Below are positions 43,701 to 53,049 of a stretch of DNA of 64,000 nt, piece after piece. The first letter of the stretch is position 1; the number at the start of each line of letters is the position of its first letter. The position numbers were made by a program, and so were the translations under genes. The notes below the pieces were generated by a model. That model saw nothing but the letters and a program-made list of their open reading frames with translations, did no database searches and was not told where the DNA came from. Origin of the DNA: JABWAJ01 sp038323375 (GTDB lineage Bacteria; Bacteroidota; Bacteroidia; Chitinophagales; Saprospiraceae); assembly GCA_038323375.1 (NCBI GenBank), contig JBBQGV010000012.1, positions 24,661-88,660 of the forward strand, written 5' to 3'.

Positions 43701-46700
43701 TTATCGTCGGCGCTGATGCAAATGTATTCCGGCTCCAGGTCGGAAGCGACTGTGGCATTCGGCCCAAAAATACGAACCCCGGCAGTGCGCAGGCTTTCGA
43801 TTTCGGCATTAAAAGACTCAAAAGTTAGCGTTGTAACGTTATCAGCAGTTATATTGGGAATCCCAGGCAACAAGTTGATGATGCTGATTGATCCCAATGG
43901 GTCAATGGTGTAATCGCTGTTCGGTTCGCCTTCATTTGCGGTAAGCACGCGAATCCCGTCGTTGCTAAAGATGACCATATCCGGCAAATTGCCCACAGGC
44001 ACGCTGTTCAGGAAATTGCCATCTGTGTCAAAAAACACCACCTTGCCGTCTTCGGCAGTCGTATTGCCCTGAACGGCAGCGGCCACAAAGCCGTTTTTCA
44101 CAGCCACCGAGTTGATGCCGCTGCCATAGGGCGTCATGTCAATGCTGGAGACCGGAGTTGCTGCGACAGGGTTGCTGAAATTGAGAATATCTAAGGTGTT
44201 ATTCGTAATGTTCGTAACAAACAGCCGCTTGGAGCCGGCATCATAAGCAGAAATTTCTGTGGAGCCTCCCGCAGGATTCCCTGAAAAACTACCCAAATGG
44301 CGCAGGCTGACGAATGGATTTACCTGGGCTTCCGGCGCTTCGATGTCGTTGTCCTGAATCAGTACAACCTGCTCCCGGATGCTTCCCGGAACAGCGTTCT
44401 GGTTGTCTGCAATGGCCAGGACAAGGTATTTCCCGCCCGTGAGGCTGCTATTTTCAGGTAAGTTCAGCACGAGCGAAAAGGTATCCAAAGCATTGGCCGG
44501 AATGTTTACAGTAGCAGTTGCTAGGACGTAGTCGTCGCTTTCTGTTGCGGTTGAGGCATCCAATACTTGTAGCGTTACCGATCCGGCAGGGCCTGCTTTT
44601 TCCACAGCTATTTGAACAGTGACCTCGCCGTCGCCTTCCGTGTAGGCAACAACGTCATCCAGGAAAGTTACAGTTGGCGCAGTATTCAGGTTGAAAATAG
44701 CCAGCGTACCGCTCAATTCGTTTGCAGTGATCACATAGGAGTTTCCGTCGGGGCTGTCTGCCGGAGCAATGTAGATGATGCCTTCCGGGCCGTTATCGCC
44801 GGCATACATCGTGTTGTCGCGCGAGTTTTTATAATCAACAAACGTTACGTTGGCCGGATCAGTGATGTCGTAAACCATCACCCCACCAATGCGCTCCAGT
44901 GCTACAAACGCATAGGTGCGGCCGCGAATGGTTGTTATGGTCAATCCTTCCGGTTCCGGGCCTTTGGCGCGGCTACGTCCTTTGAAACCGTTGCCTTCGT
45001 TGTCTGCATTAAAAATGGGCGCGGTGTAGGGGTCTGCTGCCGTAATTTTTTCAAAATTATCGCCGCTGTCATAGACCAAAGTGCCGGTGGCTGCATTCCA
45101 GATCGAAAAGGAACGGGCGCCCACGCAGTACAATTCATCAAAATCTCCGTCGCCATCCGTATCGCCCTGAAGGTTGGATACCCGGAAACGTCCGAGGTTA
45201 TGGTTTTCCTGCAATACCCGTGCATTTGGGAAAGCAATGGAATCCAGCACCAAAGATGCAACCGTAGATCGTTCGTTGAGGACTGCGTATTCTTTCTCAT
45301 CGCCTTCGTTGGCCGTAACGAGATAAGTCGTATTCCCCACGGTATAGTTCGCCAGGGCATCCGGAAGGTAAAACCCGTTCAACGGATAATTGGCGATATG
45401 AATGATGCCGCTTTGGTCGGACACATCCAGGCCATTGCCAAATGCGCTGTAGTCTTTAGTGCCCAACGGACGTATAGCCGTGAAGGATTTCGCAAGCAGG
45501 TCCAACTCTGCAATGGCGTTATTTTCCTGTAAAGTAACCCAGGCTTTTTGTCCATCGGCGGCTATGGTTATGTATTCTGGTTCAAAATCCTGAGCGAAGG
45601 TACTGCCCGTAAATAATTTACGAACCCCGGCAGCCCGAAGTTCCGTTTCCTGGCTATTGAACGCTGTAAAATCTGCCGTAACGACCTGATCTTGTGTTAG
45701 TCCGGAAATGCCATTCGCAAGATCAATGATACTAACTGAACCTTCCGGATCAATGGAATACGCATCATTGGGTTGTCCTTCGTTCGCGGTGAGTACCAAT
45801 TGGCCGTTCGGCGTGAAAATAATCATGTCTGGCAGAGCGCCAACGGTTACCGCGTTTTGGAAAACGCCGTCCACATCATAAAAAAGTACTGAGCCATTTT
45901 CCTGCTCGTTGGAAATGCCGGGTACACATACCGCAACAATCCCGTTTTTGACGGCAATACTTGTGATGCCTCCACCATAGGCGGAAACGTCTATTTGCTG
46001 AATCAAAGCAGGTGTTGAAGGATTGGAAAAATCCACAATATCAAAAGCTTTGAGGCCCGTGTTGATGGTAAACAAGCGCTTCGAGCCGGGGTCGTAGGCA
46101 ACAATCTCAGCCAATCCTTCTGCTCCGTTCGGGTTCGCTACGGTGTATCTTCCGACAAATTCAAGTTCAACCGCTTTGGTTGCTGACGGTGCCTGGCGGT
46201 CATTATCACGGATGTACAAAGTAAAGTAGGGATTGCCTTGTACGGTGACGCCGTTTATGTTTTCCAGGGCAAATACCAAATACTCGTCCTGCTCCGCTAC
46301 CTGATCATCCGAAATCGGAATTTCCACTTCCAGGGTCGTCGCATTGCTAAAATCCAAGGGCGTTGTTGCCGCCGTAGATGAAAAGTCCTCTATACCCGCT
46401 GTGCTGAAAACGCCAGTTTTATAAACCAAATCTGCGCTGGCGCCCGAAGACGGATTTTCAATCTTCAACTTGATTCTGGCACTACCGCCATCCTCGGAAA
46501 CAGAAACAAAGCGGCTTACAAATGAAACACGGGTAACGTACTCAAAGGTGAAGTTGTAAACATCTACCATCGTCCTGCCTTCCGAGTCTACCACGCCGGA
46601 AACGGTTAGCGTGTAGGTGTTTCCGAGCACAAAAGGGGTCGAATAGGTCAGGGTAATCGTGTCGCTCAGGGTGCCATTGTCGGTGCGCACGACCGTTGAC

Positions 46701-48391
46701 AAGCCGGCAATTCCCTGGTAGTTCAACAGATCTGTGGCAGATGTGGCGTCGAGGTCGTTGTTGAAAACCAGTTCAATGGTTGCGCCGGAGGTAACAGTCG
46801 CTTTGACGACTTGCGGCGCACCCGGGAAATTCCATTGCGGCCATGCTTGGGGAGGTGTGCCCCCGCCGATGCCATTCCAGTTACCGGGGTTCAGGATAGC
46901 AGCCCGTAGCCCGGCCACCGATCCGGTCTGCGAACCATTGTAATAGGCATTGACCGTATTACCTGCGATATTGCCGGGGGCGGTACTCAAATTGATCGCG
47001 GTAATGGAGTCTTGAAGATTGGCAGGTATTTTGGAAAAACTACCGCTGCAAGCTGCAAGCGAAGCCACCCAGGCATTGGAGCTGAGTGCGGTGAGGTAAG
47101 CAGGAGACTCCGGAGTACCGGTATATACAATAATCTGGTCACCACCTGAGCTAAGTCCAAACGTTGAGCCAGTTACGGTACCAATGCTGGCTGCTCCTGC
47201 ATCGTTCTGGATAACAAAAACGGTACCTGCGGAAACGATCTGGCCGGGGGAAGTCCAGATCAATCCACCGGGGCACTGCGGCTGGGCATTGTCGGTGTAT
47301 TTGGTATCCGTCAGGCGGATTTTAGTGCCTGGCAAGATATTGACAAAGGTCAAAAAAGCTACTTCATCCTGGCCGCCGCTGGCGTTCATGCGGTAAGCGA
47401 CCGGCACGATGTCCCCGGGTTGGAAAGCAGTCTGAGGTACGATGGTTGTGAAAGAAACGGCCAGTATATCGGCAATCGCGTTGTCCGAAGTATCTTCTAC
47501 CACGTTTGCTTTGAGCGCGAAGTAATAGGTCTGTCCATTTTCAAGCGCAGTTTCCGGTGTCACCGCAATGACGCGACCGTTGATCGTTCCGGAGAATGCT
47601 ACGGGGTCGCCAAGGGCATCGCCAAGTCGCAATTCAACGACATTGCTGATTTCCTCATTGAGAATAGCTGCGTTGGAAATCAGGCGTATATCTTCACTAA
47701 AAGTTAACGTTGGCTGAACATCAGTAGCAATATTTATCTCCCCGGCTAAGGGTTTAAAAACGACTGTTGGCGGTAGCACATCCGCGCCAGACGTTGCGCC
47801 ATCTAAGGTAAAATTGTCAAACCGGTTGTTCCCGACTGTACCGCCGGAGCCTTGTAAAAAAGTGATGCGGATTTGAAAATCCGGATTGTCATTTACTGCT
47901 GGTATACCCGAAAAATCCAGGGTTTGCAAAGTAGGGTCGCCGTTTGCAGGCACTACCACCGTGAGGCTGTCGAAATCAATGCCATTTACGGAATATTCAA
48001 TTTTTTGTATGCCTGCTCCTGAACCTGACCGGCGGGTTGCATACCGAACCACAATCTGTTGAAAGCCTGTTGTGGGTAAGACCCAAACAAGCGCTCCGCC
48101 AATGGGATCATTAAACCGCAAGTGGGTAGCAGCCGGATCGCCATTGCGGGCGTTCAGATTGGCAGCGTCGAAGCCTTGGCCTGTATTGCTTGTTGTTTGA
48201 ATGGCGCTGATGCCTTCCTGTTGGTGTACGATGGAAGCACCGTTTATCAGACTTGTGGGCGTCAGAAGCGTTGCTTCATCTGCCGAATTGTTGAAATTCC
48301 AATAATGCACCAACGATTGTGCCCTGAGCTGCCCAATTAGCAGTAAACACAGGACACTATACCGCCAGAACGCGTGTAGAAATAAGTTCAT
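40778..48391 (-). CDS. Giant T9SS-secreted protein: two choice-of-anchor-I propellers plus phytase-like esterase
   Basis: 2537 residues. After a signal peptide (SVLCLLLIGQLRAQ) come a beta-sandwich (~25-200), a Big_5-type Ig domain (~205-320), a lamin-tail-like domain (~325-535), a Calx-beta domain (~630-735; ISDDQVAEQDEYLVFAL), and a choice-of-anchor I domain (~740-1240; YDPGSKRLFTINTGLKAFDI, VTANEGDEKEY, NYTVGNTTYLV). A second Calx-beta (~1245-1350) and a second choice-of-anchor I domain (~1360-1855; YDAGSKRLFVTNITNN, MTANEGDAREY) follow, then an esterase-like phytase domain (~1860-2255; GGISGLHYIAGTDKEFYAIGDRG, DSEGIVEDNQGNLWFCDEYG). Two Ig/SprB-like domains and a T9SS type A sorting domain (LALFPNPSSGLVKLSFEDF) end it. 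Choice-of-anchor I and phytase-like domains occur in phosphatase-type secreted enzymes, so a role in organic phosphate release is likely. SusD lies directly upstream in transcription. Confidence 0.85.
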   Translation of the reverse strand: MNLFLHAFWRYSVLCLLLIGQLRAQSLVHYWNFNNSADEATLLTPTSLINGASIVHQQEGISAIQTTSNTGQGFDAANLNARNGDPAATHLRFNDPIGGALVWVLPTTGFQQIVVRYATRRSGSGAGIQKIEYSVNGIDFDSLTVVVPANGDPTLQTLDFSGIPAVNDNPDFQIRITFLQGSGGTVGNNRFDNFTLDGATSGADVLPPTVVFKPLAGEINIATDVQPTLTFSEDIRLISNAAILNEEISNVVELRLGDALGDPVAFSGTINGRVIAVTPETALENGQTYYFALKANVVEDTSDNAIADILAVSFTTIVPQTAFQPGDIVPVAYRMNASGGQDEVAFLTFVNILPGTKIRLTDTKYTDNAQPQCPGGLIWTSPGQIVSAGTVFVIQNDAGAASIGTVTGSTFGLSSGGDQIIVYTGTPESPAYLTALSSNAWVASLAACSGSFSKIPANLQDSITAINLSTAPGNIAGNTVNAYYNGSQTGSVAGLRAAILNPGNWNGIGGGTPPQAWPQWNFPGAPQVVKATVTSGATIELVFNNDLDATSATDLLNYQGIAGLSTVVRTDNGTLSDTITLTYSTPFVLGNTYTLTVSGVVDSEGRTMVDVYNFTFEYVTRVSFVSRFVSVSEDGGSARIKLKIENPSSGASADLVYKTGVFSTAGIEDFSSTAATTPLDFSNATTLEVEIPISDDQVAEQDEYLVFALENINGVTVQGNPYFTLYIRDNDRQAPSATKAVELEFVGRYTVANPNGAEGLAEIVAYDPGSKRLFTINTGLKAFDIVDFSNPSTPALIQQIDVSAYGGGITSIAVKNGIVAVCVPGISNEQENGSVLFYDVDGVFQNAVTVGALPDMIIFTPNGQLVLTANEGQPNDAYSIDPEGSVSIIDLANGISGLTQDQVVTADFTAFNSQETELRAAGVRKLFTGSTFAQDFEPEYITIAADGQKAWVTLQENNAIAELDLLAKSFTAIRPLGTKDYSAFGNGLDVSDQSGIIHIANYPLNGFYLPDALANYTVGNTTYLVTANEGDEKEYAVLNERSTVASLVLDSIAFPNARVLQENHNLGRFRVSNLQGDTDGDGDFDELYCVGARSFSIWNAATGTLVYDSGDNFEKITAADPYTAPIFNADNEGNGFKGRSRAKGPEPEGLTITTIRGRTYAFVALERIGGVMVYDITDPANVTFVDYKNSRDNTMYAGDNGPEGIIYIAPADSPDGNSYVITANELSGTLAIFNLNTAPTVTFLDDVVAYTEGDGEVTVQIAVEKAGPAGSVTLQVLDASTATESDDYVLATATVNIPANALDTFSLVLNLPENSSLTGGKYLVLAIADNQNAVPGSIREQVVLIQDNDIEAPEAQVNPFVSLRHLGSFSGNPAGGSTEISAYDAGSKRLFVTNITNNTLDILNFSNPVAATPVSSIDMTPYGSGINSVAVKNGFVAAAVQGNTTAEDGKVVFFDTDGNFLNSVPVGNLPDMVIFSNDGIRVLTANEGEPNSDYTIDPLGSISIINLLPGIPNITADNVTTLTFESFNAEIESLRTAGVRIFGPNATVASDLEPEYICISADDKTALVTLQENNAIAIVNLETLQIEEIRPLGYKDHAQAANMLDASDRGGRVFLAPWNIKGAYMPDAIECFEAGGITYAMTANEGDAREYSPLIESVRLKDLTLDSLAFPDARFLQKDELLGRLNVTSATGDTDGDGDLDEIYAFGGRSVTIWNTSTGEPVWDSGSDLERITANDPTWGSIFNASNGASASFKNRSDDKGPEPEAVLVANIEGRQFAFIGLERIGGVVLYEVSNPSNPEFIQYINTRNLGDLGPEGMFFIPKEESPNGRNLLVLSNEISGTLSVFQIELDRTNTDEFSLETFDYNSTAPIVDFQGNTIFEGGISGLHYIAGTDKEFYAIGDRGPNAVATLHPNATGTTLLFPAPDYAPKVTRFKAENGTWNIQSIEPLRRPGGAVASGLPLPGGAGSTGETAWADTTPVVLNPDVWGMDSEGIVEDNQGNLWFCDEYGASVWKVNKTTLEVIKRYTPFPTQAEDAALPAVIGTRRANRGFEGVAYTPNGKIYAFIQSPADNPNTAAGNNGRLLRMVEIDPETDVVRQFAYEINPQTGQIRTRDWKIGDLVAVNNNEFLLVEHAERNGWNVKNIYKINIANATPLSTEDYAGQTLEQVGTASNLAAFGVNVIEKELALDLLEAGWDLTHDKPEGLTILNDSTIAVVNDNDFGINSPAGDGSIVYTGKTTRLYIFGLRNKLDYQSPYCSYDFPQTSVEDCAGETVVLDAGADFGAYQWSDNSTNQMLEVISAGTYSVTVTNAVGCKSDDAVNVVFNPLSASELSFGVCPGGEVVYNGITLMAGDTQQFTFANSFGCDSILTVSAFGFTPVQVTLGEDIIVTEPETVTLDAGAGFSSYLWSDGSTGQTLTVSATGTYSVVTTDVNGCETTDEIVVTVITGTGETALEGSLALFPNPSSGLVKLSFEDFRNGEYRIELYDVLGRVILVQAFEIQASVVTRQLDLSHLPKGAYAVHIASESGMAVRKLILE

Positions 48392-48611
48392 AGACTCCGT
48401 TTTTTGTGAATTTAAGAATCCTCAAAAATCCGGGTTCTATATTAAGCTGGCTTAAATTATGAATTAAGATATGGTAAAGAAACCGCCGCCAATGTTTCGT
48501 TTTTGTATATAAAAAATGGTGAAAAACAGGACGAACCCATTTTCCACCTTACAAAACGATTGTATGAAGGGAGATAAACCAGTTTTTGGGATAGGGAATT
48601 TATTTCAAATA

Positions 48612-50069
48612 TCACATTTTCGAGTTCAAATCATCGGGTCCCTGACGTTGAATCGCCGCCTGGTAGCCTTCGGCGTTTAGCGATTGTTCAATAATCGGGT
48701 AGCGGAAACGAACCGGAATTTTGTCATTATTCTGATTGGTCGGGCCGGGGATCAGGGTGGGGATTTGAGTACGACGCCAATCAAACCACGCTTCCAGCCC
48801 TTGAAAATACAAGGAGATCCATTTTTGAAAACCGATTTTATTCAGCTTTTTAACCTGAGAGCCTGTGTAAGCGACCTGATCCTGAAGGAAGTAATCCACT
48901 GACGGGGTTAATCCGTAGAATTGAAAAGAAGCGTTCACTCCATTTTGGTAGAAAGTCAGTGCATCACCGCCAATTAACCCTTTTTCGGCGGCCTCTGCCA
49001 GCAGGAATTGCAATTCGGCATAGGTCATGATCACGCCTTTTGTAATAGAAAGCCCTTGTGTAGAAACGGCATTTTCAAAATAAAGCGAACCAATCCTGGA
49101 TTGGAATTGCGGGCCGCCATTGTACTGGAGGGCTTCTACGTCGCCCAAACCGTTGGGAAGTCCGGCAAATACAGGGTTTGCGGAAGTTTCCGTTTCAGGA
49201 GTCGGGCGGAAAAAGATGGGCATGCGGGTGTCTTCCAGGGTCTGGAGGGTGTCTAATAGCGTTTTTGAAGCGCGAAACTCATTAAAAGAGCCTATGCGCG
49301 AGGTGTGAAGCGGGAATTGGTCGGGAGAATTGCTCAGAAAAGTGTAGACAGTGTTGTCCGACACGCCGGTAAAAACAGGATTGGCAGCGGGATTGTTCAC
49401 AATAGCCGACAGGTCGGCGCCAACATTGCGCTTATTGGAAATGCGCAGCAAATAGCGGATGCGCAGCGAATTGGCCAATTTTTTCCATTTTGACGGATCG
49501 CCTTTGAAAATGAGGTCGCCGGCCACGACTTCGCCGGTCGTGCCCAGAATGCTGTTGGCTGTTTCCAGGTCCTCCAGGATTCCGTCGTATACCGCTTCCT
49601 GCGAATCGTAGTTCGTGTAGTTGATGCCTTCTTTCGCCCGAATGGCTTCAGCATAAGGAATATCGCCGTATGCATCTGTAGCCAAAGAAAACATCCATGC
49701 GCGCAAGACCAATGCGATGCCTTTGTAATTCTGTTCATTGTTGGCGTCGCTTTGCACAATGATGTTGTTGACATCCCGCATGTTGTCGTATACGCTGTTC
49801 CAGATGCCATTGAGTTCGCCCCAAAGGTAGCGGTCTTCGTTTACGAATTGGTTTTTTGCGGTATGTTGAATCACGATATTGCCAATGCCCCAGGTTTCGC
49901 TCAACAGGCTGTTGATGACATCGCGTTGAATTTGAGGCAGCAGCAGACCTGAATTTACCAGCGTTGGCGCATTCGGGTTGGTATTGATTTCGTCAAAGTC
50001 TTTTGTACACCCAAACGCCATAGCGAGCAGCGCGAGGAGTACCCATGATTTTAAGACTGTATGTTTCAT
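48612..50069 (-). CDS. SusD/RagB-family outer-membrane lipoprotein
   Basis: 485 residues from ATG 50069, lipoprotein leader ending LALLAMAFGC. FDEINTNPNAP is the usual N-terminal SusD signature, followed by NEQNYKGIALVLRAWMFSLATDAYGDIPY and a C-terminal EAWFDWRRTQIPTL block, as in the SusD-like type 2 group. SusD lids the TonB-dependent SusC pore and captures ligand, often oligosaccharide or peptide but sometimes other nutrients. Its natural partner gene is immediately upstream (50097-52771), 27 bases away, and is badly broken, so this SusD may have no functional pore unless another SusC serves it. Confidence 0.9.
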   Translation of the reverse strand: MKHTVLKSWVLLALLAMAFGCTKDFDEINTNPNAPTLVNSGLLLPQIQRDVINSLLSETWGIGNIVIQHTAKNQFVNEDRYLWGELNGIWNSVYDNMRDVNNIIVQSDANNEQNYKGIALVLRAWMFSLATDAYGDIPYAEAIRAKEGINYTNYDSQEAVYDGILEDLETANSILGTTGEVVAGDLIFKGDPSKWKKLANSLRIRYLLRISNKRNVGADLSAIVNNPAANPVFTGVSDNTVYTFLSNSPDQFPLHTSRIGSFNEFRASKTLLDTLQTLEDTRMPIFFRPTPETETSANPVFAGLPNGLGDVEALQYNGGPQFQSRIGSLYFENAVSTQGLSITKGVIMTYAELQFLLAEAAEKGLIGGDALTFYQNGVNASFQFYGLTPSVDYFLQDQVAYTGSQVKKLNKIGFQKWISLYFQGLEAWFDWRRTQIPTLIPGPTNQNNDKIPVRFRYPIIEQSLNAEGYQAAIQRQGPDDLNSKM

Positions 50070-50096
50070 TGTCAATTGTATTTAATGTTAAAAAAA

Positions 50097-52771
50097 TCAG
50101 AAGCGGCAGTTTAAATTCAAGCCAATGCTGCGCGTCGAAGGCAACGCCACCGATTCCACACCAGGAATAACCGTGCCCCCTGAAGTAGAAGAAGTTTCCG
50201 GATCAATGTGCGGTACATTCGTCCACAGCGCAAGGTTGCGGCCTACTACACTGATGCTCAGGTCGCGGATTGGTGTTTTGCCCCAAATCCTGTCCGGAAA
50301 CGTATAGCCCAGACGCACTTCCCGCAGTTTTGCAAAAGAAGCGTCATAGATCACCCCTTCGATCAGGCGGCGGCCCAGGGTAAAAGAAGTGTGCCACTCG
50401 CGGGCGTTCAGTTTTACGTCATTCTCGCTGAAGGAACCATCCTGATCCTGCACCACGCCATCGCCGATCACGCCATTGCCAGCGAGTGTCAGATCGTAGC
50501 CATCGGCCCGGCCTTCCAGCGTTTCGACAATGGTGCCGCCTTCGCGACCTACCGTTTGGGTGTGCGAATAAATTTCGCCCCCAACGCGGACATCGAATAA
50601 AAAACTCAAAGTCAAGCCCTTATAAGAAAATGTATTGCTAATGCCTCCCAACCAGTCAGGATTATAATTTCCAAGTTTGACCAGGTTTGCGGTGGCTACA
50701 GGTTTGCCTTGATTGTTATAAACGATCCTGCCTACATGCTCACCCGTCGGGTCGTAATAAGCGCTGTTTGGATCATTGCTGACCCGCTAAAATCCAATGC
50801 CGTACATGTCTCCCATCTGCTCTCCAACGCGCGCTTCCACAGACACATAGCGGGAAGCCATGATGTAGCGGGTTACCTCCTGCCCGCTGATTGGGTCAGT
50901 AAACAGTTCTACAACTTTGCTGCGGTTGGTAGAAAAATTGAAAGCAACATCCCAGGAAAAGTTGCGGCTTTTCAAAGGCGTAATGTTTAGCGTAGCTTCA
51001 AAGCCTTGGTTGCGGATTAAGCCAGCATTGATAAAACGGCGGGCATAACCCGTTGAGATGGACAATTCGAGGGGCAAAAGTTGGTTGCGGCTTTCTGTAT
51101 TGTAGTAAGTAAGGTCAAGACCGAGCCGGTTGCCAAAAAAGCGCAGGTCGAGGCCCGTTTCGATGGACGTACTGATTTCCGGCTTCAGGTTCGGGTTCAC
51201 CAAAATGCTGGACTCGCTGTAAGCTGGCTGGCCTTGTACAGCCGTTTGCGCATTGTACACCGCGCTCAACTGGTAAGGATCGGTGTCGTTGCCGACTTGT
51301 GCAAAGCCCACACGCACTTTTGCAAAAGACAGGGTATTGCTGTTTATTTTGAAGGCATCCGTGAGCACAGCGCTCAGGTTAGCCGCATAATAAAGGTAGC
51401 TGCGCGAATCAGCAGGCAGGGTGCTCGACCAGTCGTTGCGGGCAGACAAATCGAGGTACAGGTAATTGTTGAAATCCAGTTGAGCAGAAGCATACACGCT
51501 ATGGATCTGCTTTTCGCGGAATGGCTGAGAGGCCAGGTTCTGAATAGCTACCCGGGAATTAGACAGGGTGAAAATGCCCGGAACCGCCAGTTCTGGCGCA
51601 ATTACGTCGGAAACGCGGCCTTTTTGCTGCATGGCATTCCCACCAACGCTGAAATTCAGCCCCAGCTTGGAACTCAGGTTCTTTTTATAGCTCAATAGGA
51701 AGTCGGTATTGATTTCCGTGGAGGCAATGCGTTCTTCCCGGTAGCTGCCCCGCTGGAAACGCTGGGTGCTGTAGGCGCGGCGGCGTGCGCGGAATTCGTT
51801 ATTCACATCCGTACCGCTGCGCAACATCAGGCTCAGGTTGTTCGTGATGTCATAGGTTAGCGCTATGTTTCCGAAAATACGGTCAATATTTTGGCTATTG
51901 GTATTTTCGTACAAACCAAAATAAGGATTATCGTGGTAGTTGTAATTGAAATTGAACTGGTTAAGGTCTTCGCGCCTCGCCATCCAATAATCCCGCATGG
52001 CAGAAACATCAACGCTGCGACCCAGCCAGCAATTGAACAGGTACATGATGTTTTCCGTACCGTAGCTGAGGTTAGGGCGGTTGTTGCTGATGTTGTTCAC
52101 ATAGTTAATGCTGGTGCGAACCTTTAATTTGGGCGACAAGCTATACCCTCCTGCAAAAGCAATGGAATTGCGCTTGAGGTCTGTATTCGGAACTGTTCCT
52201 GTTTGGTCTAACCAAGTGTAAGAAAGGCGAAAATCGCTCTTTTCATTACTGCCTGCGACGGCTACATTGTGTGTTTGCGTCACGCCCGTTTCAAAAAAAT
52301 CGCGGATGTTGTCTGGTCTTGCGGTGAACGGGGTCGCTGTGATTTCCCCGCGCGCTGCCAATTGAGCATCCAGATTCACCGGGCCGATGGAATTAAACAG
52401 GTTTCCAACATCGCCACCGCGAAAGCCATTGGCCGTGGGCGATTCGAACTGACGAGTCATTTGTCCCTCCATAGCGGGTCCCCAGTTTTCATCTACCCCG
52501 TCCCCAGCGCAATTTCCTGCGTGGCATATCCAATATAGGAAACCACCAGTTTTTCTCCAGGCCTGGCCTCCAGGGTGAAATTTCCCTGAATGTCGGAAAC
52601 GGTGCCGCGGTTAGCGTCCTTTACAGCGATGTTCGCGCCGATTAAAGGCTCTTTGCTGTCCGCATCTGTAATGGCACCGCTGACAGTCTGTGCCCCGGCG
52701 TCAATTAAAGAAAGCAATGAAACAACAAGGGCAATAAACAAACCCTTGAAGGTGTAACTAAGTACCTTCAT
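50097..52771 (-). pseudogene. SusC/RagA-type TonB-linked receptor, internally deleted, frameshifted and with a premature stop
   Basis: Three separate lesions. The first 91 residues (52771-52493) are intact: signal peptide and carboxypeptidase-regulatory-like domain ending VVSYIGYATQEIALGTG. The sequence then jumps, with a frameshift, straight to VDENWGPAMEGQMTRQF, the conserved post-plug segment of SusC, so the TonB box, plug domain and first barrel strands (about 200 residues in typical family members) are missing. The barrel continues (52472-50787) to GDMYGIGF, where an in-frame TAG at 50787-50789 interrupts it; the same frame goes on RVSNDPNSAYYDPTG, GNYNPDWLGGISNTFSYKGL and ends at 50097 with a normal terminal strand (SIGLNLNCRF). 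The receptor cannot function. The missing plug is not explained by single-base sequencing error. Confidence 0.88.
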
Positions 52772-52782
52772 AAACTCTGATT

Positions 52783-52807
52783 TTAAGTGTGATTGTTAAG
52801 TGTGATT
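52783..52807. repeat. Short direct repeat upstream of the susC remnant
   Basis: TTAAGTGTGATT occurs at 52783-52794 and 52796-52807. A 13-base period just upstream of the start codon could mark an old operator, but no regulator gene is nearby. Confidence 0.35.
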
Positions 52808-53049
52808 ATTCGGATCGAATGTGGAATTTTTAAAAAGAAGCCTGAGATGGAATTCAGATACAGCGCAGTTTTTATCAAAACCATCTACAGGTTTAAAACT
52901 TGCCAGCAAAGGTAGAATGAAGGCATCAGGAAGGTAGAAAATTGATATTAATTCGCATTTAATTTACTGTTAATTAAAATATTAAAAACAGTAATAAATG
53001 TTAATACATCGCAAAATAAAAAACAACTCAGTGTAAAGACAAACAAGCG

